A DNA stretch of 64,000 nucleotides from Anaerolineae bacterium (GTDB lineage Bacteria > Chloroflexota > Anaerolineae > Promineifilales > Promineifilaceae), in the NCBI GenBank assembly GCA_023384415.1, contig JAHDWJ010000001.1, positions 208,799 to 272,798 on the forward strand, read 5' to 3'. The notes beneath the pieces are model-generated. The model saw only the letters and a program-made list of their open reading frames with translations, searched no databases and had not been told where the DNA came from. The number at the start of each line of letters is the position of its first letter. The stretch's first letter is position 1. Positions 50,546-59,636 of the stretch are shown piece by piece. Made by a program: the position numbers and the translations under genes.

Positions 50546-51241
50546 TTAGAGCTGCTTTTGCCTTTTGAGTTCAGCGACGACCCGGCGGGCGATTTTGCGG
50601 GCCAGCCGGTTGGTTACCCAACCAACGAGCAAGCGCACCACCAACATGCCCCCGACCGCTCCTAAAACCACATACAACAAGGTGCGGTTATCTTCCTGGG
50701 TCGTGAAATCACGCAGCATCTCCTGAGCCACACCGAGGGCGAATTCAGTTTGGGTGGGGGCGGCAACTTCGGGCACAGGGGTGTGGTCTTCTTCTGCTTG
50801 CTGCCTGGCGGCGATCTGATGGCTTAACCCTTCCAGACTTTGCCGAATGACGGCGCGAGCTGAGGTATCCATAAGCCGCTGCCCCACACTGGCGATTTTG
50901 CCACCCACATCAGCATCCCCCTGATAATGCAAAACGGTGTGACCATTCTCTGATTCTAACCAGAGTTTGCCCGCACCGTTGACGAATCCGGCCGGTCCCT
51001 TCCCGGAAACCTGCATATCGTAGCTGTTGGGGGCGTCTATGTTGGCCAAAGTTACTTTGCCATTGAAGGTGCCTTGCACCGGGCCAACCTTAATTTTAAT
51101 GATGCCCTCAAATTCATTGTCCCCTGTTTGCTCTAATTTTTCGCAGCCGGGCATGATTTTGGCTAAGACGACCGGGTCAAGCAAGGTTGGCCAGACGATG
51201 TCACGAGGGGCGTCAAAGGTATGAGAACCTTCTACTTTCAT
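50546..51241 (-). CDS. coxG: CoxG-like SRPBCC protein with membrane helix
   Basis: The 231-residue protein starts with a CoxG domain (about 1-145: MKVEGSHTFDAPRDIVWPTL, IMPGCEKLEQTGDNEFEG, GKGPAGFVNGAGKLWLESEN and DVGGKIASVGQRLMD). A linker and a membrane helix (LLYVVLGAVGGMLVVRLLVG) follow, then a basic tail. CoxG is thought to recruit the carbon-monoxide dehydrogenase-type enzyme to the membrane. It is encoded upstream of the cox genes on the same strand but separated by 417 bases. AAGGAG lies before the ATG. Other accessory genes (coxD, coxE, coxF) are not in the window. Confidence 0.85.
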   Translation of the reverse strand: MKVEGSHTFDAPRDIVWPTLLDPVVLAKIMPGCEKLEQTGDNEFEGIIKIKVGPVQGTFNGKVTLANIDAPNSYDMQVSGKGPAGFVNGAGKLWLESENGHTVLHYQGDADVGGKIASVGQRLMDTSARAVIRQSLEGLSHQIAARQQAEEDHTPVPEVAAPTQTEFALGVAQEMLRDFTTQEDNRTLLYVVLGAVGGMLVVRLLVGWVTNRLARKIARRVVAELKRQKQL

Positions 51242-51942
51242 GGATTATTCTCCTTAGCGGTTTGGTGATATGTGATAAGAGGCCCAAGGGTCAGGCATTC
51301 ACCAACTGTCTTGATGGGTTATTGGGTTAAGCAGATGGGTTGAGCCAGCGAATGGGTAAGGGTGACCCGACCGTGAGTATGGTGTTGGGTAAAACAAGTT
51401 TAACGCTGGTCAAAATTTACCCAATGTAGGGGGGAAAGTCAAGCAGGGTGATTTTTAGTTTCGCGTTTTGGCGGAAACAAATCGAATCAATCAAAGATGG
51501 ATACAGCTTTTTACAGATAGCTCTTGGCTTGCCGCGCTTAGATAATCCGAATGTGCTGGCCGGGCCATATATTGAGCGGCTTTGGGCGATTAGGGGTTCA
51601 CTCCGCTCACACCTGTGGCACAGCCATAAAAATATTGGTGACATTCAACTGGTTACGCAAGCTGCTCAATGCCACTATCGGCCGTGCTGGCGCGGCCGCG
51701 TACACCTCATCATTCATCATATAGAAGGCTGACTGGGGAGTCGCGGCCGCGTTAACTGGAACCGATGTTAGGCAACGCCCAAGACATTTGGGTGGAATCA
51801 TATTTTCAGAATATCAGAATGTAGATTTCGCTCAATTGCATAAATCCTACGACACGCAAAATGCGGGAATTCAGACTTTGGCTCCTGCGTATATAGTCGC
51901 CGGTGCGGCGGGGGCGATGTTCCCGTTCACGCCCCCTATGAT
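51242..51942. other. 700-bp gap with possible gene remnants
   Basis: No gene is supported. An open frame at 51448-51732 (+) reads KDGYSFLQIALGLPRLDNPN and YIERLWAIR, faintly like a RelE/Gp49-type toxin (LPxxKxL...LWELR), but lacks the rest and has no ribosome binding site. Two GCGGCCGC octamers (51691 and 51744) lie here, unusual for non-coding DNA, which hints at former coding sequence. The stretch 51310-51360 has several near copies of ATGGGTTGAG. Confidence 0.3.
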
Positions 51943-53319
51943 TTATCCTCGATTGTCGTATACCCACTCGAAGAAGTCAGCAGTCCACAAATTCATCGCC
52001 CCCACCTGGCAGTGTTCATCAGCGCCAGATTGCCAGTCGTAAATGATCGACGTGATGCTCTCCGCTTGCCGGAAAGATTCCTCGGTTGTGGTGACCAGCG
52101 ATTCGTTGACAAAGTGGTCATTTTCCCCCACCAGCAGCAAGACCGGCACCGTGACCTCAGGTGCATCCTGCGAGATCTCGTAGTAGCGGTACTGGTTCAG
52201 AACCTCGGCGTAGTCATCAATGCCCATCACCCAGGAGCCATGCCGGATCGCCCAGTCCACCTCCGAAGAGAACCGCATGGAGTATGTCAGCATCTGAGAT
52301 ACCCAGGCCGGGCGTGGTTCATCCGTGAAGACCAGTTCCGCGAAGGGTGCCGGCATGGATTCCCTGGGTGTCAGCGAGAAATCGTACATGATGTTATACT
52401 GCACGAGCATCGAGATGCGTGGGTCAGCCGCCGCCGCCTTAGTTGCCAGGATGCTGCCCATGCTAAACCCCACCAGAACGATCTCCCTGATCTCCGGGTG
52501 CGCTGCGGTGACCTCATCAATGACAGCCCGGTTCACATCGCCCCACTCCGGCGTAAAGGGAATACCGTTTTCGCGGATGGCGCTTCCCTGACCGGGGCCG
52601 TCATAGGACATAAACGAGAACCCGCGTTCAAGCGCCGCCTTACCCAGGGTAAAGTAGGTTTCTTCCTTGATCGAGTCATAGCCGTTGATCATCAGGATCA
52701 GGGTATCGCCATGCTGCGCCATGTCACCGGGGAAGTAGAGGCCATCCAGTACGTTGTCCTGATACGGAATTTCCATCCGCTCATGGGGGACATCTAGTGA
52801 TTCCAGGCCCTGGTAGAAGGCTGCAATGGATTGGCGATAGGTCTCCAGTTTGCGCGTATCGTCCGCGTACAACATGAACTCGGCCGTGCGATAGTAGTTA
52901 GAAGCGCTCAGCAGGGCGTTCCCCTGCCCAATCCGGTCGTGCTGGTAGCGTTTGGCATCAGCCATTTTTCTGTCGGCCAGGGCTTTCCAACTCTGGTACC
53001 AGGATTCGGGATCGCCTGCCTTGATGCCTCCGATCGTGTGCAGGATTTCGTTGATGTCCGCGCCCCCGGTGGTAGCATAACCCAACGCCCGCAGCGATTC
53101 ATAGTGATAGGTCTTGTCCGTCGGGAACAGTTGGCTGTAGCCAGTCTCCGGTTTTTGCCACAGCGAACGCAGCAGAACAACCCCCAGGGCCATAAGTATT
53201 AGTATAAGGCCCCACTGTTTCCAGGTGAGCGGCCTGGAGAAGCGTCCGGGAACACCAGGGGTTTTATGCGAGAGGTGCTTGCCTTGAATTTCCATTTTCC
53301 CTCGGTTTGTTGTTTGCAT
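51943..53319 (-). CDS. Membrane-anchored alpha/beta hydrolase
   Basis: The 458-residue protein has an N-terminal anchor (WGLILILMALGVVLLRSLW), a helical cap region of about 150 residues and a C-terminal alpha/beta hydrolase fold. The nucleophile elbow is VGFSMGSILATK (Ser), the acid is in LLVGENDHFV and the His in GADEHCQVGAMN. The oxyanion segment is LMINGYDSIKEET. The layout, with a helical cap before the fold, resembles the FrsA/dihydropseudooxynicotine-hydrolase group, which acts on C-C or ester bonds. It is encoded 12 bases after the TetR-family regulator, so the regulator and enzyme share one transcript. No GCGGCCGC octamer occurs in either gene. Confidence 0.85.
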   Translation of the reverse strand: MQTTNRGKMEIQGKHLSHKTPGVPGRFSRPLTWKQWGLILILMALGVVLLRSLWQKPETGYSQLFPTDKTYHYESLRALGYATTGGADINEILHTIGGIKAGDPESWYQSWKALADRKMADAKRYQHDRIGQGNALLSASNYYRTAEFMLYADDTRKLETYRQSIAAFYQGLESLDVPHERMEIPYQDNVLDGLYFPGDMAQHGDTLILMINGYDSIKEETYFTLGKAALERGFSFMSYDGPGQGSAIRENGIPFTPEWGDVNRAVIDEVTAAHPEIREIVLVGFSMGSILATKAAAADPRISMLVQYNIMYDFSLTPRESMPAPFAELVFTDEPRPAWVSQMLTYSMRFSSEVDWAIRHGSWVMGIDDYAEVLNQYRYYEISQDAPEVTVPVLLLVGENDHFVNESLVTTTEESFRQAESITSIIYDWQSGADEHCQVGAMNLWTADFFEWVYDNRG

Positions 53320-53331
53320 GGTGTTGCATGC

Positions 53332-53928
53332 CTAGTAGATCCCTATGCCGCGGATCGTCTGCGAGACAGCCTGCCAATCAATGGCCTGCTCATCGAGCAG
53401 TGCCTGGACCATCAGACCATCAAAGATGGCGATCAGGATGCTGGCGAAGGATTGGGCGTCTATCGGTTCGATCTGTTCTGAATCGATGCTCTGTTGAATG
53501 ATCTGGCTGAACCCGCTCCGCATTCTGGTGTACAGGCCAGCGACCGTCTGCCTGACCTCAGAATCGGATTGTGCCTCCCGCCAGGCTACCATCAGGAGGG
53601 CCGCGTAATCCTGAAAATCACTGGTCTGTACGTAGCTGATGACGCCTTCCAGGGCGGCGACAAACTTCTCCTGGTCGGTAGTGTCTTCTGCCCCCAGAAT
53701 GCTGGGCAGGCCGGTGACGTGGATCATACGGTTTAGCAGTGCTAGAAACAGTGCCTGTTTACTTTCGAAGTGTGTATAGATGCTGCCTTTACTTAAGCCC
53801 GCATGGCTGGCGATGTCGTCCACTGACGTTTTGTGGTAGCCAGCCTGGACAAAGCAGGTCAGGGCAGCCTGAAGGATCTGGGTGCGCCGGGCTTCAAGAG
53901 CCGCAGGTTTCAGTTTGGGCATGTTCAT
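53332..53928 (-). CDS. TetR-family transcriptional regulator
   Basis: The protein of about 198 residues has an N-terminal helix-turn-helix: RRTQILQAALTCFVQAGYHK, TSVDDIASHAGLSKGSIYTH and FESKQALFLALL. The C-terminal helices would bind a small ligand. The start is at 53928 or 53922, just after an 18-bp palindrome that is probably its own operator; the long upstream open frame is not coding. It lies directly before the hydrolase gene and is expected to repress the pair until an inducer binds. Confidence 0.93.
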   Translation of the reverse strand: MNMPKLKPAALEARRTQILQAALTCFVQAGYHKTSVDDIASHAGLSKGSIYTHFESKQALFLALLNRMIHVTGLPSILGAEDTTDQEKFVAALEGVISYVQTSDFQDYAALLMVAWREAQSDSEVRQTVAGLYTRMRSGFSQIIQQSIDSEQIEPIDAQSFASILIAIFDGLMVQALLDEQAIDWQAVSQTIRGIGIY

Positions 53929-53937
53929 TATCTCAAA

Positions 53938-53955
53938 AAACTGACCGGTCAGTTT
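53938..53955. promoter_or_regulatory. Palindromic operator before the TetR gene
   Basis: AAACTGACCGGTCAGTTT is a perfect 18-bp palindrome ten bases upstream of the regulator start. Its size and position are those of a TetR-family binding site. It probably mediates autorepression of the regulator-hydrolase operon. Confidence 0.75.
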
Positions 53956-54039
53956 CTTTTTTAGAAAATACACTAGAACATTAACAAAGTCAAGAGGCAA
54001 AACAGAGGTGATGGTGCAAGGTGTGGTGGGCAGCCGAAA

Positions 54040-54420
54040 CGAGTTATGGCTTCTACTGAACGCCCGTCGCCAATAGAGATGCTGGCAAAAAGTGCAACGG
54101 GAAACACCGCGCCGACTAACAGGGCTGCTAGTTTTCGCTACCTGGCTAAATTCCACGCCATCCACAAACCAGCGATAACCGCCGCAACTGATGCAAGGAT
54201 CGCCAAAATGAAAGCGATTGGGCCGCCTAAGTTTCCACTACTTGTTAATCCAATAAGCCATAGCAGGAAATTGTTAACGCAACTAAGCTCGCAATTGTTT
54301 GCCATCTTAAGGGCGCATTGGCGCGGCGAAGACCGAACTGAATCAGAAAGGCGGCTATGCCCGTTAAGATGGCTGGCCCAACGAGATACAAGCTGTACTC
54401 CAAAGTTTTTCCATTTCGGC
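54040..54420 (-). pseudogene. Decayed gene of a multi-helix membrane protein
   Basis: Read leftwards, one frame gives YSLYLVGPAILTGIAAFLIQ and RWQTIASLVALTISCYGLLD and stops at 54245. The neighbouring frame gives GGPIAFILAILASVAAVIAG, LWMAWNLAR and a TAG at 54138. After that stop the same frame continues RKLAALLVGAVFPVALFASI. Together they look like four membrane helices of one small protein broken by a frameshift and an internal stop. It lies upstream of the TetR gene. I cannot name the family. The stretch 54421-54724 holds an AAACATAACCCT/AGGGCTATGTTT hairpin near 54610 and no supported gene. Confidence 0.5.
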
Positions 54421-54724
54421 TTATGCTTGTATTTGTGTTGCAAGCAGTGTGGCCCAACATTTATTATGCTGTGCGTCTGCGGCACACCCCCCCGAAAATT
54501 CGTCTTAAGCCGCGCATTTTGCTGTATAAACCCCCATATCGGGAAATGGACCTCATCCGCCGCTTTTGCCAGACGCGGCCGCGACGATGGCCGCATCATT
54601 ATGCCTACGAAACATAACCCTAACGCTAGAGAGGGCTATGTTTGCCGAAACGCACCCATTGCCTGCGAAAAGCTCAGTCACCGGGCATAGTTACTCAGTC
54701 CTCACTCCTCACCACTTTCCTATG

Positions 54725-55741
54725 TTATTCAATCTCGCGGCCGCACGCCTCAGCAATCGCTCGCATCTCCCGCACCAGTTGGGCAAACGCTTCGGGGCGC
54801 AGGGATTGGGCCCCATCGGAGAGGGCTTTCTCTGGGTGGCAGTGAACTTCAATGATAAGACCATCGGCCCCGGCGGCGACACTGGCTTTGGCCGCGGCCG
54901 CGACATATTCTGATTTCCCGGTGGCGTGGCTGGGGTCAGCAATGATAGGCAGGTGAGAAAGCTGCTTTACCACCGGGATAGCGTTAATATCAAACGTATT
55001 ACGGGTATATTTCTCAAAAGTGCGAATTCCCCGCTCACACAACATCACCCGCTTATTACCGTGACTGAGAATATATTCAGCACACATCAGCCACTCTTCC
55101 ATCAGGCTGCTCATCCCCCGCTTGAGCAGCACCGGATGTTGGGCTTTGCCAACCGCATGGAGCAGGGCGTAATTTTGCATATTCCGCGCCCCAATCTGCA
55201 AAATATCGGCATAATCACACACCAGCGGCACCAACCCTGGCTCCATCACTTCGGTGACAATGGGCAGCCCGGTTATGTCACGCGCCTCAGCCAGATATTT
55301 CAGCCCTTCTTCCCCTAACCCCTGGAAGGCATAAGGGGATGAGCGAGGCTTGAACGCACCCCCGCGCAGCACATGGGCCCCCGCTTCTTTACAGGCAATG
55401 GCCGTCTCAATAATCTGGCTGCGATCTTCAACGGAGCAGGGGCCGGCCATGATGAGCAGCCCCTTCCCCCCCACATTGTGGCTGCCAATGGGGAAAACGG
55501 TATTCTCTGGTTGGAACTCCCGGCTGGCTAATTTGAACGGGTGCTTGACCGGAACAACCCGCTCTACCCCAGGTAGAACCCGGATTTGCTCCCAATCCCC
55601 TTGCCCTTCGCCCACGATGCCGATGATGGTATGGGCGTCGTTTTGGGAAAGGTGGGCAGTGAATCCCCAATCTTCGACACGGGCAATGACGGCGGATACA
55701 TCTTTCATGGTGGCGTCGTTTTTCATGATCGCCAGATTCAT
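54725..55741 (-). CDS. aroF: 3-Deoxy-7-phosphoheptulonate synthase (DAHP synthase, AroA-type beta)
   Basis: The 338-residue enzyme makes DAHP from PEP and erythrose 4-phosphate, the first step of aromatic amino acid synthesis. A 70-residue ferredoxin-like regulatory domain comes first ([28 protein letters not shown]). The barrel follows with [65 protein letters not shown] and [13 protein letters not shown]. This is the Thermotoga-type DAHP synthase with N-terminal allosteric domain. The ATG at 55741 has AGGAG six bases upstream. The chorismate mutase gene is next upstream on the same strand; in this subfamily the two activities often interact. Confidence 0.95.
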   Translation of the reverse strand: MNLAIMKNDATMKDVSAVIARVEDWGFTAHLSQNDAHTIIGIVGEGQGDWEQIRVLPGVERVVPVKHPFKLASREFQPENTVFPIGSHNVGGKGLLIMAGPCSVEDRSQIIETAIACKEAGAHVLRGGAFKPRSSPYAFQGLGEEGLKYLAEARDITGLPIVTEVMEPGLVPLVCDYADILQIGARNMQNYALLHAVGKAQHPVLLKRGMSSLMEEWLMCAEYILSHGNKRVMLCERGIRTFEKYTRNTFDINAIPVVKQLSHLPIIADPSHATGKSEYVAAAAKASVAAGADGLIIEVHCHPEKALSDGAQSLRPEAFAQLVREMRAIAEACGREIE

Positions 55742-55824
55742 AGACCACTCCTTGACATGATGGTAGGTTGATGGCGGGCGATGGCCATTTCGCTGAATAG
55801 TGGTGGGGGGGCAGACGGCTGTGG

Positions 55825-56301
55825 CTAACATGGCTGCACCCCCTCATGTGCCCATTTTTTGGTCGCATCACCCATTCCCATTGGTAAGGGGCGATCTGGC
55901 CGCAGCGCGGCCGCACCCCCCAGGTAACAATGGTGAATTTCCTGGGCCATTTTATCGGTATTCCAATGTAATAATACCCGAATAACGCCGCTCATGCCCC
56001 CTGGGACATCCATCTCATGGGCACACAACATGGCCACATCGTACCAGCCAAGCTGCCGCACGGCCAGGGCGGGATAGATGGCGGTTAAGTCCGAAGTAGT
56101 GGTGAAAAAGATAGAAGCAATATCGTCGGGATGGAGCTGGTTCGCGGCCGCGAGTACCGTCATTAGCTCCTTTGTAGCCGCCACAATGGCCTCGACACTG
56201 TTTTCTGATACGGAGATAGCTCCCCGCACCCCCCGGCAGAGACGCGGCCGCGCCACCATCTGCTGCTGCCCATTCGTTCCATTCTTGTGTGCCTGATTCA
56301 T
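55825..56301 (-). CDS. aroH: Chorismate mutase, AroH type
   Basis: The 158-residue protein converts chorismate to prephenate for Phe/Tyr synthesis. After a 22-residue Gln/Asn-rich extension it reads [60 protein letters not shown] and [13 protein letters not shown], with the usual catalytic Arg (RGVRGA) and Glu/Cys positions of the trimeric AroH family. AAGGAG precedes the ATG. It lies upstream of DAHP synthase on the same strand with 83 bases between, making an aromatic pathway pair. Confidence 0.93.
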   Translation of the reverse strand: MNQAHKNGTNGQQQMVARPRLCRGVRGAISVSENSVEAIVAATKELMTVLAAANQLHPDDIASIFFTTTSDLTAIYPALAVRQLGWYDVAMLCAHEMDVPGGMSGVIRVLLHWNTDKMAQEIHHCYLGGAAALRPDRPLPMGMGDATKKWAHEGVQPC

Positions 56302-56650
56302 AATAACTCCTTTTTAGGATTGAGTGGTGAGGACTCCGTAAACTCGCCTATTCGCAAACCCATTCACCTGCCCAAAACAAAAAAGACGCGGCTGTGACGC
56401 CGCGTCTTTTGCTTACTAGTGTTTGTCGGGTTGTACTTTTACTCAGCTACTTTCACCCAGGCCAGACAAACCCACTTCGCTTTGGCGCGACGTCGGTTGA
56501 TTTCCCAGATAAAAATAAAAGTAAAAGCTGTTTAACATGATAGGCAGAATGCTAACATGGGGGCTGCGAACCAGCAACATAAAAAGTGCCCAATCATATA
56601 CCCGGTTTTTTAGTGAAATTGACCAAACATACAACTTAGAACACAGTCAC
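56302..56650. terminator. Gap with a strong terminator between pepA and aroH
   Basis: The gap contains no gene. Its main structure is AAAAGACGCGGC / GCCGCGTCTTTT (56381-56410) around TGTGAC, which reads as a terminator on either strand. It would end the leftward pepA transcript or act in the aroH leader. The phrases TGAGTGGTGAGGACTCC (56322) and ACTCGCCTATTCGCAAAC (56342) are dispersed repeats of this genome. Confidence 0.8.
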
Positions 56651-58159
56651 CTACTCACTCGCCCAATTTCGCAGCCATTCCACCAACAGCCGCACCCCGT
56701 AACCGGTGCCACCGCGTGGAGTATGGGCCTGTTTGCCTTCGCTCAGGGCCATCCCTGCTATATCCAGGTGCGCCCAGGGGTAGTTCACAAACTCTTGCAG
56801 GAACACGGCTGAGGTAGCCACGCCCCCCATGCGGCCGCCGGTGTTTTTCATATCCGCCACATCTGAGTCAATCAGTTTGCGGTAATCGGGCCACAATGGG
56901 AGAGGCCACAGCCGTTCGTGGCTGGTTTGTCCAGCCGCCAGCAGCTTATCCCGCAGCCAATCATCGCTCGCAAACAGTCCGGCGGCGATATTCGTGCCCA
57001 GGGCAACCATGCAGGCCCCGGTCAGGGTTGCCAGGTCAACCACCGCTTTGGGGTTGTACCGTTCAGCATATACCAGGGCATCGGCCAGGACCATGCGCCC
57101 TTCGGCGTCGGTGCTGATGATTTCGATGGTTTTACCATTGCTGGCGGTGATGACATCGGCCGGCCGATAAGCGTTGGCATCAGGCATGTTTTCGGTGCAG
57201 GGGGTAATGCCAATAACGCGCAGGGGTAAGTTCAACGCAGCAATCGCCTTCATAGCCCCCAAGACCGCGGCCGCGCCCCCCATATCTGATTTCATCGCCT
57301 CCATTCGTTCGCTGGGCTTAATAGAGATACCCCCGGTATCAAAGGTGATCCCCTTGCCCACCAGCACCACCGTCTCCAGGTCAGAGCGGTCGCCATTATG
57401 TTCCAGGATGATAAATTTTGGGGCTTCACCGGCTCCTTGGGCCACGGCCAGGAACGCCCCCATCTTATGTTCAGCGGCCCAGGCCCGATCGCCGACGGTA
57501 ATGGCTAATTTGTGTGCGGCCGCGATCTCTTGGGCCACTTCGGCCATTTTGCTGGGGGTGGCTATGTTAGGAGGCATGTTGACCAGATCGCGGGCGATAT
57601 TGACCCCGGCAACGATGGCCTGGGCGGCGTCTGCCCCGGCCTGGATGTCGGCCAACTTGCTTTTATCAAACTCCACCAGGGTAAGGGATTGGATTTTGTT
57701 GTTGCTGCCATTTTCTTTTTTCTGTTTCGCGGCCGCGTATTGGTATAAGGCCAATAAACTACCCTCTACAGTGGCCTGGGCGGCCGCGGCGGCGGGCAAA
57801 TTCCCCACCCCAGCCCCGTGAACGATAGTGGCGACTTGTTGGCTGTTCAGCTTTTGGGCCTGTTTGATGGCGGTTGCGGCCGCCAGGCGCACTGCTTCCA
57901 GATCAAATTTCTCCGCTTTGCCCAGCCCCACGACTAACACTCGTTTGGCCGCAATCGTTCCACGAGGATATACCACCGCCACTTCTCCGCTGTTCCCCTT
58001 AAAATCCCCCTGGGCGATCAACTCACGGATCGCACCACTTAGGGCTTGATCCACCGCCCCCGTGCCGCCGCTGGGGGTTGTCACCCCGGCAAAGAGATTA
58101 ACGATAATCGTATCAGCCGGGCTGGCCGTAATATTTCCTTGAGTGACCTGAATATTCAT
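56651..58159 (-). CDS. pepA: Leucyl aminopeptidase (M17 family)
   Basis: This 502-residue cytosolic zinc/manganese aminopeptidase removes N-terminal residues from peptides. The catalytic domain shows GKGITFDTGGISIKPSERME, the metal-ligand motif STDAEGRMVLADAL and ATLTGACMVALG. The N-terminal half is the usual regulatory domain (VLVVGLGKAEKFDLEAVRLA). The end reads SAVFLQEFVNYPWAHLDIAG, as usual. The length is normal. Five GCGGCCGC octamers lie inside the gene, mostly in Ala runs. Confidence 0.95.
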   Translation of the reverse strand: MNIQVTQGNITASPADTIIVNLFAGVTTPSGGTGAVDQALSGAIRELIAQGDFKGNSGEVAVVYPRGTIAAKRVLVVGLGKAEKFDLEAVRLAAATAIKQAQKLNSQQVATIVHGAGVGNLPAAAAAQATVEGSLLALYQYAAAKQKKENGSNNKIQSLTLVEFDKSKLADIQAGADAAQAIVAGVNIARDLVNMPPNIATPSKMAEVAQEIAAAHKLAITVGDRAWAAEHKMGAFLAVAQGAGEAPKFIILEHNGDRSDLETVVLVGKGITFDTGGISIKPSERMEAMKSDMGGAAAVLGAMKAIAALNLPLRVIGITPCTENMPDANAYRPADVITASNGKTIEIISTDAEGRMVLADALVYAERYNPKAVVDLATLTGACMVALGTNIAAGLFASDDWLRDKLLAAGQTSHERLWPLPLWPDYRKLIDSDVADMKNTGGRMGGVATSAVFLQEFVNYPWAHLDIAGMALSEGKQAHTPRGGTGYGVRLLVEWLRNWASE

Positions 58160-58516
58160 ACTGTCTTCCTTGTTTTCGTTTTACCCACTAAGCTAACTGG
58201 AGTCTGGTGTTTCTTGATTTGAACATTGGTTATTAGTTTATTGGTGTATTGGTTAATACCAGTGGTGAAATCAGTTTTCGCCAGAGTCCAGTCATTTCAT
58301 ACCAATTTTAGGAGCAACTCCTTAAGTTTGCCAGAAAGTGTTATACCCCACGTAGTTGTATTTTGCTGCCCCATTCCAGCAATTGTACTCCATTTGTAAA
58401 ACAAACGATAGATAATTATCTAATACCTGCTACAATCGAGAACACCGGGAACGCAGGGGTGAAATTCATCCTTCATCCTTCATAATTCATCCTTCATAAT
58501 TCCAAAGGGGTCTGGC
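58160..58516. other. Intergenic stretch with repeated phrases
   Basis: No gene. TTGGTTATTAGTTTATTGGTGTATTGG at about 58225 has a near copy before the methyltransferase gene at 6815. TTCATCCTTCATAATTCATCC (58466-58500) is the best example of the TTCATAATTC phrase family. Promoters of pepA (left) and the SDR gene (right) must be here. Confidence 0.45.
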
Positions 58517-59506
58517 ATGAAGATTTTACTATTAGGTGGTACGGTGTTTTTAGGGCGGGCGATTGTTGAGGCAGCGTTGGCAAGAGGGCATGAGATCACC
58601 TTATTTAATCGAGGCAAGAGCAATCCAGGGCTGTATTCTCACCTGGAGCAAATTCATGGGGATCGGGATGGGGGGTTAGAGGTGTTGGCTAGCCGCCGCT
58701 GGGATGTGGTCATAGATACCTGCGGCTATGTTCCCCGGCTGGTGCGGGACGCGGCCGCGTTCCTGGCTGACAAGGTAGATCATTACACGTTCATCTCCAC
58801 CATCTCTGTTTATTCTGACAACAACATCGTCAACATGGATGAAAGCGGCCCCCTGGGAATATTAGAAGATGAAACGGTGGAGCAAATAACCGGAGAAAGT
58901 TATGGGCCTCTTAAGGTATTGTGTGAACAGGCCGCTACTGAAGCCATGCGCGGCCGCGCCCTACATGTTCGCGCCGGGTTAATCGTTGGCCCTTATGACC
59001 GGAGTGATCGGTTCACCTACTGGCCGGTGCGGGTAGCACGTGGGGGAGAGATTTTGGCTCCCGGCAGCCCTGATGATCCGACCCAGTTCATTGATGTACG
59101 TGACCTGGCTGCCTGGACCATTCACGCTTCCGAAGCTCGCTTGACCGGTCCATACAATGTCACTGGCCCAGATTACCGGCTGACAATGGGGCAGCTTTTA
59201 CAAACCTGCCATCAGGTCATTGGCCGCGATGCCCATTTCACCTGGGTCAACGATGCCTTTCTTCAGGAACAGCAAGTAGGCCCATTCGTCGAGATGCCCC
59301 TCTGGATTCCTCAGGAAGGCAATGCCGGGTTCAGCACCGTCAACTGTCAGAAAGCCATTGCCGCCGGCTTACAGTTCCGCCCCCTGGCTGAAACCATCCT
59401 GGACACCCTCACCTGGAGCAACACGCGCATAGATTACAACTGGCCGCGCACCCTAAAACCGGAACGAGAGATAGAACTTTTAGCTGCCTGGCAGCAGCGG
59501 CCATAA
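58517..59506 (+). CDS. NAD-dependent epimerase/dehydratase-like SDR protein
   Basis: This 329-residue protein has an extended SDR Rossmann fold: MKILLLGGTVFLGRAIVEAA with the dinucleotide glycines (GGTVFLGR), ITLFNRGKSNP, IDTCGYVPRLV, YTFISTISVYSD and a Tyr-x3-Lys (SYGPLKVLCEQ). The GTxFLGR variant and length match the group related to chloroplast CSP41 and sugar-nucleotide epimerases. The true substrate is unknown. The ATG at 58517 follows AAAGGGG. The gene stands alone before a response regulator. Confidence 0.88.
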   Translation: MKILLLGGTVFLGRAIVEAALARGHEITLFNRGKSNPGLYSHLEQIHGDRDGGLEVLASRRWDVVIDTCGYVPRLVRDAAAFLADKVDHYTFISTISVYSDNNIVNMDESGPLGILEDETVEQITGESYGPLKVLCEQAATEAMRGRALHVRAGLIVGPYDRSDRFTYWPVRVARGGEILAPGSPDDPTQFIDVRDLAAWTIHASEARLTGPYNVTGPDYRLTMGQLLQTCHQVIGRDAHFTWVNDAFLQEQQVGPFVEMPLWIPQEGNAGFSTVNCQKAIAAGLQFRPLAETILDTLTWSNTRIDYNWPRTLKPEREIELLAAWQQRP

Positions 59507-59636
59507 TAAACGAGCCAACAAAACAGATTGGCGTGAATTTTTCCCTAAGCCGAGAATTTCAGTTATACTCCCGCAAAATTTTAAGGTACAATTTGATGTA
59601 CACCATTCTTGCCATTCACCAGTTTAGGGAAAAACT

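Noticed and set aside
51448..51732. A RelE-like toxin gene
   Set aside because: Only a faint LPRLDNP...LWAIR pattern, no second half, no ribosome binding site and no antitoxin partner.
53929..54165. A 79-residue N-terminal extension of the TetR regulator
   Set aside because: It reads through the operator palindrome and the broken membrane-protein gene and has no family-like residues.
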